Assembly (NCBI GenBank): GCA_021292105.1
Contig: CM037870.1
Location: 9,459,558 to 9,523,557, forward strand
Length of the DNA stretch: 64,000 nt
Source: Anadara kagoshimensis
Taxonomy: Eukaryota > Mollusca > Bivalvia > Arcoida > Arcidae
Direction: 5' to 3'
Of this stretch, positions 45,990 to 57,409 are shown piece by piece. Every line of letters begins with the position of its first letter. The stretch's first letter is position 1. The notes beneath the pieces are model-generated. The model saw nothing but the letters and a program-made list of their open reading frames with translations. It was not told the DNA's origin and searched no databases. The position numbers and the translations under genes were made by a program.

Positions 45990-46790
45990 AAATATTTTGT
46001 TAAAAACATGCCAATACATGTCCAAATCACCTTAAAAAAGGAAATTATAAACTTCGAAAACTTAAGTTAAGCACGTGAACTTCCACTGGGAAATGAGGAA
46101 GGATGTTCTAAATTGGTAAGCACCCCTATTTAGCCAGCTACATTCGCAACGTTTGTAATGAAAACTGAAAATGAAAGAAACTAGTAATATGGGTCAAATA
46201 TCCAGAAGATACATCATACTTAGAGCCTTGGGATTGCAATATTCCTGGGTGTATGCAACCTGTCCCGTTATATAAAGCTCCTATAGTTGGATCTTCCAAG
46301 TTCTACCACAGCGTATATTAACCCAAAACGAATACACCATAAACACACAAGAATCATGTATAGGTATATAAACGAACTCTCCGCTTTAGGCAAACGCACG
46401 GATTTACCTCGTCTACATGACAAAACAAAACACTATTTACTTAGTATAAATTGTTGACTCAGGGACATTGCAAGCCTATGCTTATCAAGGCCATCAAAAA
46501 GTTTTATGGCCATCATCACAGTATCATTATTGATAATTTTGATGTCTCTGTGTCCAGAATTGCTCTGGATATATTTGACGTCCAATAGTTCCATATTTCT
46601 TTCACGCAATTTTGATTACACACGTGGCGGATTCAGTTAGCTAAACAGGGGGTGGTTACCTTTCCGGAGCATCCGGTCTCACTTCCCTGGTGGAAATCCA
46701 CGTGTCTAACCTGACTTGTCAGTTCCAAAGTTTTAACTTTGCCTCTGGATCCTGATTCGGACATGGATTAGTATGTTTGTTTTTAATTAT
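45990..46790. mobile_element. Foldback element, complete, about 0.8 kb
   Basis: The left arm (45995-46425) has CATGCCAATACATGTCCAAA, GCACGTGAACTTCCACTGG and ATTTAGCCAGCTACATTCG. The right arm (46440-46790) has GGCCATCATCACAGTATC, GACGTCCAATAGTTCC, TTACACACGTGGCGG, TTCCGGAGCATCCGGTC and GTATGTTTGTTTTTAAT. The arms are in opposite orientation and extend over most of the element, so the transcript or single strand could fold back on itself. No transposase is encoded. This copy shows the family's overall layout best. Confidence 0.88.
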
Positions 46791-47334
46791 ATATTACCAA
46801 ATCCTAACATTACCCATGTGCTGGATGGATTCTACTGTATGAATATTTCTAATGAAAGGTGAAACGGACAGGTCAATATTTTGCCTATATCTTGCTGCCT
46901 GCAAAGAAAAGAAAATTTACAATAGAATAATTGAAGTCATTACGTTTAACATACATGTTCAAATATAGTCATTCATGGGTGTCATAACTGAAGTATAATT
47001 ATTTATCATAAAGTTAAGATTATACTCCCTAATGGCGAAAACCTCAATATTTTGTAAGAAATAGTTTGTTTTTTATTCCGTGTTGATATTAATGTCAAAA
47101 TAAGATATTTATGATGCCTTGAAGCTAATGATTTATAACCATCAAGCATGCCAATCTTGAAATGTATGAAAGGCAAGACGGTGTAAACAGTGTTATTACT
47201 TAGATATCTTATATAAATTTTCCGACTTTGGACGACTACTGGGGGCTTATCTGTGAAAAGTAAAAAAATAAATAGGAACATCTAGCTACACTCGCCACTT
47301 GTGTAAACAATAAAATTAACAAAAAAAAAAACAA

Positions 47335-47875
47335 CAACATACCAATCATGCTAATCAATGTCCAAATAACATCCAAAGCAAGTTAAAACTTTGAAACTGA
47401 CAAATTAGGTTAGGCACGTGAACTTCCACCAGAGAGCAAAATAGTGAAAAGAAGGAACATAGAACTATGTAACGTCAACGTCATCCAGGACAATCTTGGA
47501 TATAGAGACAATATACTTGACAATTATCTATAAAAATTAGATTGTTGGCGCAGAAATATTGTCAGCCTAGGTTTATCAAAGTTTTATAGCTGCCATCACA
47601 ACACTGTTGATAAGTATGATGTCTCCGTATGTGAAAGAGCTAGGATATATTTGACGTCAAATAGTTCCATTTTTCTTTCATTCTCGTTTATGATTTCAGA
47701 TGTGGTAGTTGTAGCTAACTTAACAGGAGCGCTAACTCTTCCTGGGCATCTAGTCTCCAGTTCATAATTGGTGGAAGATCACTTTAAACTAGGTTTGACA
47801 GTTTCGATTGTTTTTGCTTTATCGTTGTGATTTGGACATGGATTGGTATGTTGGTTTTTATCGTGCATGTGAAAC
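47335..47875. mobile_element. Foldback element, both ends, internally reduced
   Basis: Left: CATGCTAATCAATGTCCAAA, GGCACGTGAACTTCCACC, TAACGTCAACGTCATCCAGG. Right (reverse): GTTTTATAGCTGCCATCACA, GACGTCAAATAGTTCC, CTTCCTGGGCATCTAGTC and the ACATGGATTGGTATG end. About 540 bp. Confidence 0.8.
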
Positions 47876-48034
47876 CTGTCACTAAAAAGGACTTCAGTGA
47901 CGATGTAAATAGTATGATTTTTTTTTTCATTTTATAGTTTTTGCTTATAAATTTCCTGACTTTTGAGCGGTATTAGACAAAAAATGTTCAAACCACAACA
48001 AGCATACCAATTTATGTACAAATCATAATAACAA

Positions 48035-48205
48035 AATCAAACAAACATACTAACTTTGCCCTTCCGGAGCACCCTATCTTGTTCTTATGATGGGGTTTCT
48101 GGAAAGGATGTGCTTGCCGTTGCCGAGCACCCTGTCTTGTTCCAATGATGGAGATTCTGGAAAGGATGAGATTGCCGTTTCGGAGCACCCTTTCTCGTAC
48201 CTCGG
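48035..48205. repeat. Three tandem foldback-derived units of about 61 bp
   Basis: CCTTCCGGAGCACCCTATCT, TTGCCGAGCACCCTGTCTTG and TTTCGGAGCACCCTTTCTCG head three successive units. Each of the first two is followed by a GATGG..TTCTGGAAAGGATG segment. Confidence 0.8.
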
Positions 48206-48359
48206 ACATCAAAAGTCATAGCTATTAAATTAATTCAAATGATATTTATTGAAAACTTAAAAAATGTTTCGGCTTCGTTATTTAAATTATTTAATTTACA
48301 TAAAAAAGTTTAAAGAGCAGTACTGATAATATTTTCACATAATATGTAACATACACACA

Positions 48360-49010
48360 TTAGTTTTATGTCATAAAATAATAACATCCTTTGTTGTATT
48401 TAATTTCAATTGCAGCGCGATGATTACAAGTCGGCCATCTTAAAATGGCGGCCATATTGAATTTTACAACCAATATTCATTCATGGAATATTAGTATAAA
48501 TATTTAATTGATCAAATACCAAATTTCAACTCAAAAGGTTAAGTGGTTGATTTGATATTGAATTTTTATACTTAAATTATCTTTTGGGTAGCCATCTTGG
48601 ATTTGGCAGCCATACTTTCATTAAACAGAAAAAAGTCAAGATGGAAACAAACCTAGCTTAACTTAGCACATATATATTAAATACAATACATTGGTTTTAT
48701 GTCATAAAATAATGACATCCTTTGTCGTATTTGATTTAAAATGCAGCGCGATGATTATAAGTCGGCCATCTGAAAAATGGCGGCCTTATTGAATTTTACA
48801 ACCAATATTTATTCATGGAAAATTAGTATAAATATTTAATTGATAAAATACCAAATTGCAACTAATAAGATTTAGTGGTTGATTTGATATTGAATTTTTA
48901 TACTTAAATTATCTTTTTGGCGGCCATCTTGGATTGGCAGCCATATTTTCATTAAACGGAAAAACTCAAGATGGAAACATACGTAGCGTGACTAAGTACA
49001 TATAGGGCAA
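48360..49010. repeat. Two direct repeats of about 0.3 kb, period about 330 bp
   Basis: TTTTATGTCATAAAATAAT, GCAGCGCGATGATTA, AAGTCGGCCATCT, ATGGCGGCC, AATTTTACAACCAATATT and AGTATAAATATTTAATTGAT occur in the same order at 48365-48650 and 48695-48975. Short GGCGGCCAT/ATGGCCGCC-like inverted motifs occur in each. The origin is not recognised. Confidence 0.85.
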
Positions 49011-49919
49011 TAAGATCCACCATGTTTCCTGCTTTTAACAAAAAAGTTTAGGGGGTGTCACATTTTTGGGATCTGCCCCCTGACTAACAGCACCGCGTCT
49101 TTAAATGTTTCAAACTGATGGTGAAAAGTAATAGAAATCATTTAAGATCACCAAAATTAAATTACACCTGTGTTTCTGTATCATGTATACAGGAAAAAGG
49201 TAAGTTTTGGTGCTGATTCTTTGCATACACATAAAACGATGATTCAGTTAAAGCTATGATTTGTAGATCCGTTGATGAAATTATAAAAAAATCCATGATG
49301 TAAACCACGTATTAATAATGTAACGTCAATTCCAAGTGTTTGTGTTTGCTGTAATCACGTAAATTCCTCTTCAGCATGAGATCGCTCTTTCGAAGTAAAA
49401 CAGGTTACCAACACCATTATAATTTGACGCCTTTTTAGCTCACCTGAGCCAAAGGCTCAGATGAGCTATTGCAATCTATCACCGTCCGTCGTCCGTCGTG
49501 CGTCGTACATCGTGTGTAAACTTTACATTTTAATCTTCTCCTCCAAAACTACTGGGCCAAATTTGATGAAACTTGGCGATTATCATACCTGGGTAACAGC
49601 CTTTCAAAATTGTGTTCAGGGTTTGGCCACACCCAACAAGATGGCCGCCGTTACTAAAAATAGCAAAAAGACAAAAAAAAATCTTCTCTGAAAGCAAAAT
49701 GTGCAGGCAAATTTTGATTAGATATTTAGATTCAGCAAACCTGGGAACATTAAAATTGTGTTTTTCATGAAAATTGAACAAAAAATAGGTTACGCGTATT
49801 TTGCGTAAAATTATGTAATTTTGAAAATGAGACATTTATTGTTATAACTCAATAACGGCTGAAAATAATTGCATGGAGTTTTCACTGTTGATATTGTCTT
49901 GCTATTTTCTTCCAAAAGA

Positions 49920-49950
49920 TGTCAAGGTCAAAGGTCAAGGTCATATCCCT
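49920..49950 (+). promoter_or_regulatory. Cluster of nuclear-receptor-type half-sites in the inserted element
   Basis: Two TCAAGGTCA sites lie in close succession (TCAAGGTCAAAGG, then TCAAGGTCAT). TCAAGGTCA is the extended half-site bound by NR5A and ERR receptors, and AGGTCAAGGTCA is a DR0 site. Binding is not shown by the sequence, and repeat-driven occurrence is the simplest explanation. Confidence 0.45.
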
Positions 49951-49968
49951 GTTTTTGACCTTTGATAA

Positions 49969-50094
49969 TCAAAAACAAACATACTAATCCATTTCCGAAT
50001 CACAATCCAGAAGCAAAGTAAAAACTTTGGAACCGACAAGTTAGGTTAGACACGTGAACTTCCACCAGGGAAGTGAGGCCGGGTGCTCCAACAT
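49969..50094 (+). mobile_element. Foldback terminus nested in the 1.8-kb element
   Basis: From ATCAAAAACAAACATAC through TTTCCGAATCACAATCC, GACACGTGAACTTCCACC to GTGAGGCCGGGTGCTCC, about 125 bp of one arm and nothing of the other. It is very close to the arm at 21207-21330, suggesting recent arrival or exchange. Confidence 0.9.
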
Positions 50095-50109
50095 TACAAT
50101 ATTGAAGGA

Positions 50110-50965
50110 ATTGATTTAACGATCATTTTGATATATAGATAATGGTCATGGGTTCAAAGGTCAAGGTCACAGATGCAAATGAATACTATATTGGCTAATT
50201 ATCTCGAAAACTATTAACTTTTTGTATAGACATGTATATTAGAATACGGTAGGTTTTGATTTAACGATCATTTTGATATATAGATTAATGTCATGGGTTC
50301 AAAGGTCAATGTCACAGATGCAAAAGAATACCGAAATGATTAATTATCTTAAAAACTGTAAACTTTTTGTATAGACATATATATTAGAATATTGTAGGTT
50401 TTGATTTAACGATCATTTTGATATATAGATTAATGTCATGGGTTCAAAGGTCAAGGTCACAGATGCGAAAGAATACTGAAATGGTTAATTATCTCGAAAA
50501 CTATTAACTTTTTGTATAGACATGTATATTAGAATATTGTAGGAAATGATTTAACGATCATTTTGATATGTAGATTAATGTCATGGGTTCAAAGGTCAAG
50601 GTCGCAGATGCAAAAGAATACCGCAATAGTTAATTATCTCAAAAATTATAAACTTTTTGTATAAACATGTTTATTAAAATATTGTAGGTTTTGATTTAAC
50701 GATAATTCTCATATATAGATTAATGTCATGGGTTCAAAGGTCAATGTCACAGATGCGAAAGAATACTGAAATGGTTAATTATGTAAAAAACTATAAGCGT
50801 TTTGTATAGACATGTATATTACAATATTGTAGAAATTAATTTAACGATAATTTTATATATAGATTAAGGTTATGGGTTCAAAGGTCAAGGAATATTAACT
50901 TTTTGTATAGGCATGTATATTCAAATATTGTAGGTAATGGCCTAACAATCATTTTGATATATAGA
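50110..50965. repeat. 145-bp tandem repeats inside the inserted element
   Basis: Units start with GATTTAACGATCATTTTG at 50113, 50258, 50403, 50548 and 50693, with a shorter diverged one after. Each has GTCATGGGTTCAAAGGTCAA and a CTTTTTGTATAGACATGTAT segment. Some carry AGGTCAAGGTCA intact, others AGGTCAATGTCA. Confidence 0.95.
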
Positions 50966-51247
50966 AGAAGGTCATAGTTTCATACTTTAGTTTTTAATTT
51001 TTTAGCTGTTTATAAATAATGTGTTGTAGCTAGACTATATATTATATATATTAATATATTATACATTTATTATATGTAGCAATCTCGGGACAAGGTCTGA
51101 TTAATTTGCAAAAATTCTTGCATTTATTTTTGCCTTACTGCTGAAAATTAGGAGTTCTCTTTAATAAATGTTATTGACCATTGAACCTCTGCATGAGATA
51201 TGTTCTTAGCCTCAGGTGAGCGTTAAGGCCCATGGGCCTCTTGTTTT

Positions 51248-51465
51248 ATATTTGACGTCCTATAGTTCCATTTTCTTTTCACTCAATTTTGATTACACAC
51301 GTGGCGGGTGTAACTAGCTAAACAGGAGGCGCTTACCCTTCCGGAGCACCTGGCGTAACTTCTCTGATGGAAGTGCATTTGTGTAACCTAACTTGCAGGT
51401 TTTATACTTTGCTTCTGGATTATGACTCGCACATGGATTAGTATGTTTACAGTACATGTGTACTT
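51248..51465 (-). mobile_element. Foldback element, partial arm (copy B)
   Basis: Counterpart of 29065-29290, immediately right of the inserted element. It has TTACACACGTGGCGGGTGTA and CTAGCTAAACAGGAGGCGC. Confidence 0.9.
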
Positions 51466-52044
51466 ACATTGTAAGATTTTACATGGTTAATCCAAGCAGC
51501 ATTACCTATGTCTTACAGATTTGACAATTTTTCATGGAACAAACTTTGTTTTGTGGTTGAAAACTTATCACATAGAAATGATTCATTTAAACCTTACAAG
51601 AATGCTTTAAAGTTATAATAGACAAATGCGTCTGTTTTGAAAATATATGCATATATGCAAGTAAACGGGTTAGCCTGAAAATAAACATTTTTTGAAATTT
51701 TGATCTACGTTCGAAATGCTAGAAAAAAAATAAAAATGACGGGATCCAGAGGAACCTGAACTACAACACTTGATATCATTTTATCAATATGGCTGGTTAC
51801 TGTATTGATTTGTATTTTTCTATCATGTCCACTTGTGTGTTGTGATGGGTATTAGGGGATTCAAACGCTTGGTATTGCCAAAGCATGATGGAATCTAGAT
51901 GAAACCAAACTAGACCAATGGAAAGCCGGCATTTGTCTAAATGTTCGTTCTTTACTTGTTTAATTGTGATGTGCTGTGGGTATTCGTGATATTGATAATT
52001 GGCTGTTATAAACACATTATTAATCACATCACAAACATTGAAGA

Positions 52045-52400
52045 ATGAGATGCCACATTCGTTCCTGGATACAAATATTTTAGAACCAACCTAACCGTCA
52101 TATAGATTGAGAGGCCACATTTGTTCTTGGATACAAATATTTTAGAACCAACCTAACCGTTATATAGACTGAGAGGCCACATTTGTTCTTGGATACAAAT
52201 ATTCTAAAACCAACCTAACCGTCATATAGACTGAGAGGCCACATTCGTTCCTGGATACAAATATTTTAGAACCAACCTAACCGTCATATAGACTGAGAGG
52301 CCACATTTGTTCTTGGATACAAATATTCTAAAACCAACCTAACCGTCATATAGACTGAGAGGCCACATTCGTTCCTGGATACTAACCTAACCGTCATAAT
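52045..52400. repeat. 62-bp minisatellite (copy B)
   Basis: About six units matching 29866-30245. Two units share an ATTCTAAAACC variant not seen in A, which points to local homogenisation. The last unit is shortened. Confidence 0.95.
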
Positions 52401-52699
52401 GAATTTGTAGTAAGACATTATAACTGATATCCGATAAAGCGTTCCTTTCATCTAGATGATGTTCTTATCTGCCATCTTGTCTGTAGCTAAACACGGCTCG
52501 TACTCAAGCCGCGATGGAACCTGATATAACGCCTTCCCACACAATATGTTTACTTGAATCATATCGAATTAGCGAATCAATTTCTATCTCTTTATTTACA
52601 TATTTCTTACCAAATTTATAACAATGTGGTATTAAAATTAAAAATGACATTCGAGAGACGCTTCGTCTATATTTACTTCATCTTTACATAGCTTACATA

Positions 52700-52940
52700 T
52701 ATATACACAATAACATACTGGTCCGCGTCCAAATGACAATCCTTTAAACAGACTAAAAAACCTAGAAAACTTGCAATTTATTTAACACGCAACACCAGGA
52801 AAATGAGACCGGATGCTATGGAAAGGTAAACACTTCCTGTATAGCTAGCTACACCAAACAAATTGAGAATGACAGAAACATATGCCTATGGGACGTCACA
52901 CACATCCAAGATAATCTTGGATACAGAGACTTTATCTAAA
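52700..52940 (+). mobile_element. Foldback element, partial arm (copy B)
   Basis: Counterpart of 30555-30790, with AAAATGAGACCGGATGCTAT and GTATAGCTAGCTACACC. Confidence 0.8.
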
Positions 52941-53131
52941 AAGCATGGCGATAAATTTTGACATAACTTAAACCTACTTGAAAGAAGTTGAATAATTATT
53001 TCAAAATTTTATATTATTGTGAGAAATATACTATTGTCTAAATTTGCTGCTAGTTATTTGAAATTCCTCAAAAAACTGAGGTATTCTCCCTCATGCAAAG
53101 TATTTCCTTAGCTTAATTTGGCAACATATAT

Positions 53132-53238
53132 TGGTCCTTTGAGTTTCTTTTCAACATCTTGAATAAAGTTTTGGTTTCATAATTTTGGTCCAAGCACTAC
53201 TGATGAGGAATTGTATTCCGAAACGGCCGTCTAGTGAA
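53132..53238 (+). repeat. Hammerhead-bearing dispersed repeat (copy B)
   Basis: Counterpart of 30977-31082 with the same boundaries. Confidence 0.82.
53195..53236 (+). ncRNA. Hammerhead self-cleaving ribozyme, type I (copy B)
   Basis: Identical in every element to copy A: CACTA 53195-53199, CTGATGA 53200-53206, stem II 53207-53219, GAA 53220-53222, ACGGCCGT 53223-53230, C53231, TAGTG 53232-53236. It is not an independent locus, since it came with the duplication. Confidence 0.87.
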
Positions 53239-53316
53239 AGCAAAGTCGTAAAATTTTGAGAACACACATTTTTTGTAATATAAAAAAGACTCTTTTCGTC
53301 TGGAGCCTCGATCTTT

Positions 53317-53359
53317 GGACTTCATTGGGCGTCGAAATTGTCAACGCCTAATGAAGTCC
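53317..53359. repeat. Inverted-repeat hairpin (copy B)
   Basis: Same 16-bp stem as 31160-31202. Downstream, B has an extra partial repeat (GCGTTGGACTTCATTACGAG) compared with A. A 103-residue + strand open frame running through it has no recognisable domain. Confidence 0.85.
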
Positions 53360-53999
53360 GGACTTCATTATGCGTTGGACTTCATTACGAGTTGGCAAAT
53401 CGATGGTCAAACTGTTGAAATTCTTATAACTGTCACCACGTCATCAAGTGGCTTCAATACAAGGTATGTGGTATACACTTGTATCATCGTCTTTTGTTTA
53501 GATAAGTCCAATCAGTTTCTTGTCGTAAAGAACTATAAATTGCTAAATGGAAGTAATATTCCATGCCACAGAACATCACAACTATCCTCATTATTTATAT
53601 CGTTGTGTTGTGCATTTGTAATATAGTTTTTAGCGTCAGGCGTTTAAGCTAAACAGTACATGACATATATGCTTATATTTAATACAAGTTTGTCAGAGTT
53701 ATCGCTCTTCCTTTGCAAGAAGTATATAGTAATGGTTTATACAAATATATCGAAGCACCCGGCCTCACTTCCCTGGTGGAAGTTCAAGTGTTTAACTTAA
53801 TTTGTCAGTTTACTGTAATTTAGATTAATGTGTTTGATTTTTAATTTATAATAACGAAGATTACGAGATTTCTTGCTAATTTCGTTTTATTTAATTAAAT
53901 GTAACTATCAATGACTAGCAACCAGTAGATGTACAGTACTAATTATTAAAGATATCATTTTTGTATTTCGCTTTTTTTCGTATTTTAACCAAAAATATA

Positions 54000-55135
54000 C
54001 CCGTCCGTGTTCAAATCATAATCAAAATAAAAACTACCAAATAAAGCACGTGAACTTCCATAGCTACCTCCTACCTCCTATCTAGTAAGCTACATCGTCT
54101 TAGTGTGAGTGAAGAATCAAGGAACAACTAGGGCTCGTCAAATATATCCAGGTACTTCTGGATAAAGAGACATCATACTTATCAACAATATTGTGATGAA
54201 GATCATGAAACTTTGTGAGGGCCTTTATAAGCCTAGGCTTGCAATATCCCTGAGTCAACAATTTAAGTCGCTTGTTTCGTTACATTTGGTACAAGTGCTA
54301 CTAAAACTCATTGACTAAAAGGCTCTGCATATAAATACTGTTCCGTGTATATAAAGAAATGAAGGTACAGTTTGTGCCAATTGGCGTAATGGTTGTTTGT
54401 GGGAAATGGAAGATTAGATTGTCAAACACAACCAATATATTGTTGATCAAGAACTCAAAATTCTGTTGGTGGTATCTTTTCTTTCAGTACGTCAAACTTG
54501 GCTTTAAAGGCCACCCAAGGGAACCAGTAAAAGTGGCTTTTATTGGCAGGTGGCCGTTAAATAGAGGTTAAAATATTATGTATTTAGACTTACACCTGAA
54601 TTATGACGCACACGAAAGGCTACATTTGAACCTTTATGACAAACGCGATGACTTAATTTTTCTATTGTCAACTTTTTTATGCAGCAATATACCTGCTTCT
54701 CCTGCTTATGGTGTATTTGTTTCCCAGTTAATACGCTATGGTAGAGCTTGTTACCACTACGGGGACTTTGTACAACGAAGTAGGCTGCTTGCAAATAAAT
54801 TGTTGACTCGGGGATATTGCAAGCCTAGGCTTATCAAGGCCCTCAAAATGTTTTATGGCCGTCATCACAGTATTGTTGATAAGTTTGATGTCTCTGTGTC
54901 CAGTATGGCCCTGGATATATTTGACGTCTCATAGTTCCATGTTCCTTTCAAAAATTCTGATTACACACGGTCGGGTGTAGCTAGCTAAACAAGAGGTGCT
55001 TACCCTTCCGGAGCACTCGGCCTCACTTCCACGGCGAAAGTTTACGTGTCTAACCTAATATGTCAGTTCCAAAGTTTTTACTTTGCTTCTGGATTCTGAT
55101 TCGGACATGGATTAGTATGTTTGTTTTTAATGTAT
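54000..55135. mobile_element. Foldback element with both arms (copy B)
   Basis: Counterpart of 31835-32970, with the same nested MITE fragment (about 54490-54570). The right arm ends GTATGTTTGTTTTTAATG. The 118-residue + strand open frame is repeat-encoded. Confidence 0.85.
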
Positions 55136-55639
55136 AAAGAGCAATTGGAATAAAATTTTGCCGGCCTTTATAAGCAGACAGCCCTTATGCAGAGGAGTTT
55201 GACTGTATATGTGTTGCATTTCTTATGGGGTTGGGTAGCTGTATCTTAACGTATTATGTAGAAAGATTCTTATATATTGCATCTTCATGGGAGGATAATA
55301 GAAATGACTTTAATGAAAATATAACTAAGATAGCATAATGATGTTATACAGCGCAATATATTTCGGATACAGTATTCCTTACATTTCAATTAAACTGATA
55401 AAATACATGCACAATATACTAATTACATTGAATAAAGTTACACAGGAAAGAGATGTAACAGAAATAACTAGAGATAGATGTAGTCAAAATACATGGAAGT
55501 GACAATTTTTATTGTCGTATATTGGTTACAAGTACTGGTCTCTCGTGTTTAAGAAAAAGCTCATAATATATTCTTCTTAATATTGTGTTTTTGTCTTAAG
55601 TTAGAATTCGTTTCACTTGAAGACATAAGAAACGCAACT

Positions 55640-57190
55640 TTCTCCATAACAAATCAACTGTTTATACATAAAACCTGCTACAGAAACCATTTCTATCAAA
55701 CGAATCACCTGTCTATACAGATAAAATAACGACCACCTCTATGTAAATACCACCTTTCTAATCATTAAGATCATGTCTTTATAAAATAAAATCTACTATA
55801 GCAACCACTTCTTTTTATAGGCCATTGTCTATATAGTAAAATCTACTATAACAACCACCTCTTTATAAAGGATATTGTCTATATAGTAAAATCTACTATA
55901 ACAACCACCTCTTTATAAAGGATATTGTCTATATAGTAAAATCTACTATAGCAACCATCTCTTTATAAAGGATATTGTCTATTTGGTAAAATCTACTATA
56001 GCAACCATCTCTTTATAAAGGATATTGTCTATATAGTAAAATCTACTATAACAACCACCTCTTTATAAAGGATATTGTCTATATAGTAAAATCTGCTATA
56101 GCAACCATCTCTTTATAAAGGATATTGTCTATATAGTAATAGTAAAATCTACTATAACAACAACCTCTTTATAAAGGATATTGTCTATATAGTAAAATCT
56201 ACTATAACAACCACCTCTTTATAAAGGATATTGTCTATATAGTAAAATCTGCTATAGCAACCATCTCTTTATAAAGGATATCGTCTATATAGTAAAATCT
56301 ACTATAGCAACCATCTCTTTATAAAGGATATTGTCTATATAGTAAAATCTACTATAACAACCACCTCTTTAGAAAGGATATTGTCTATATAGTAAAATCT
56401 ACTATAGCAACCATCTCTTTATAAAGGATATTGTCTATATAGTAAAATCTACTATAACAACCACCTCTTTATAAAGGATATTGTCTATATAGTAAAATCT
56501 ACTATAACAACCACCTCTTTATAAAGGATATTGTCTATACAGTAAAATTTACTATAGTAACCATCTCTTTATAAAGGATATTGTCTATATAGTAAAATCT
56601 ACTATAGCAACCACCTCTTTATAAAGGATATTGTCTATATTGTAAAATCTGCTATAGAAACCATCTCTTTTGAACAGTCATCTGTCTATATAGTAAATCC
56701 TGCTAAAGCAACCACCTCTAGTTATAAATGCCACCTTCTGTATATTGAAGCTTGCTACAGCAAGCACCCTTATCTCTAAAGTCCACCTGCTTATAAAGTA
56801 AAGCCTGATAAAGCAGCCGCCCTCATTTATAAAGACCATCTGTCTATAAAGTGAAATCTGCTATAGCAGGTATATATAAACCACTTATTTATAGAGTAAA
56901 ACCTGCTTTACCAACCACCCTATTTGAATAGTGTTTACAATATACTCTACGAAAGCAACCAACCCCAAATCAAGAACATGTGCTTATACATTGAAACCTG
57001 CGAAAGCGACCACCTGTATATAAAGACCATGTGTCTAAAAAATAAACTTACAATAGCGAAAATCTTTATATAAAGACCATGCGTCTAGAAAGTACCTGTA
57101 TATCAATACCGAGTGTATATACAGTAAAAGTGGTATAAGCGAACATCTTGATATAAAAACCACCATTTAGTACAGTACCATCTGCTATAG
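55640..57190. repeat. 50-bp minisatellite, expanded (copy B)
   Basis: About 18 units of 50 bp between 55790 and 56690, against about three in copy A. Flank offsets (22170 left, 22920 right) differ by exactly 750 bp, 15 units. Two subtypes alternate irregularly: ACTATAACAACCACC and ACTATAGCAACCATC. One unit near 56130 has a six-base slip. It lies just downstream of the stop codon of the STELLO-like gene. Confidence 0.96.
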
Positions 57191-57409
57191 CGACCACCTA
57201 TCAGACTGGTTGTTAGAGCCTTTGTATATGCATATGTGAACTAAATATGTTCTTTATATTAAAACCACCAGACATCCAGTGCATTGAATTAATAGTTTTA
57301 AGATGCAATTGGTGGTCTTAATAAATAGTAATTACCGCATAGTGCTTTGCTGAAACGAAAATATTCTGCACTGTTTTATGTATTGAAATAACCGTAGAAT
57401 TTATACTAA

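Larger units (their letters stand above)
28745..49084. repeat. Direct duplication unit, copy A (about 20.3 kb)
   Basis: From about 28749 the sequence matches 49088 onward in the same order and orientation to the window end. Matching landmarks include the 62-bp minisatellite, hammerhead, foldback elements, 50-bp minisatellite, STELLO-like gene, (GA)n run and the LINE 3' end. In the 830 bp of coding sequence I compared by eye, roughly 20 substitutions were seen. The part of A beyond about 40160 has its counterpart outside the window. Confidence 0.92.
49437..51243. mobile_element. Inserted element, 1.8 kb, hairpin-ended (copy B only)
   Basis: Copy A lacks it: its GCC-T-run-ATATTTGACG sequence at about 29070-29090 is the empty site. 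The left end AGCTCACCTGAGCC is followed by AAAGGCTCAGATGAGCT, a hairpin. The right end holds CTCAGGTGAGC and the palindrome AGGCCCATGGGCCT before CTCTTG. The flanking T-rich bases are compatible with a short target duplication of four T, but the T-run makes this ambiguous. CGTCCGTCGTCCGTCG lies near the left end, as in a repeat widespread in bivalves. No transposase is visible. Confidence 0.88.
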
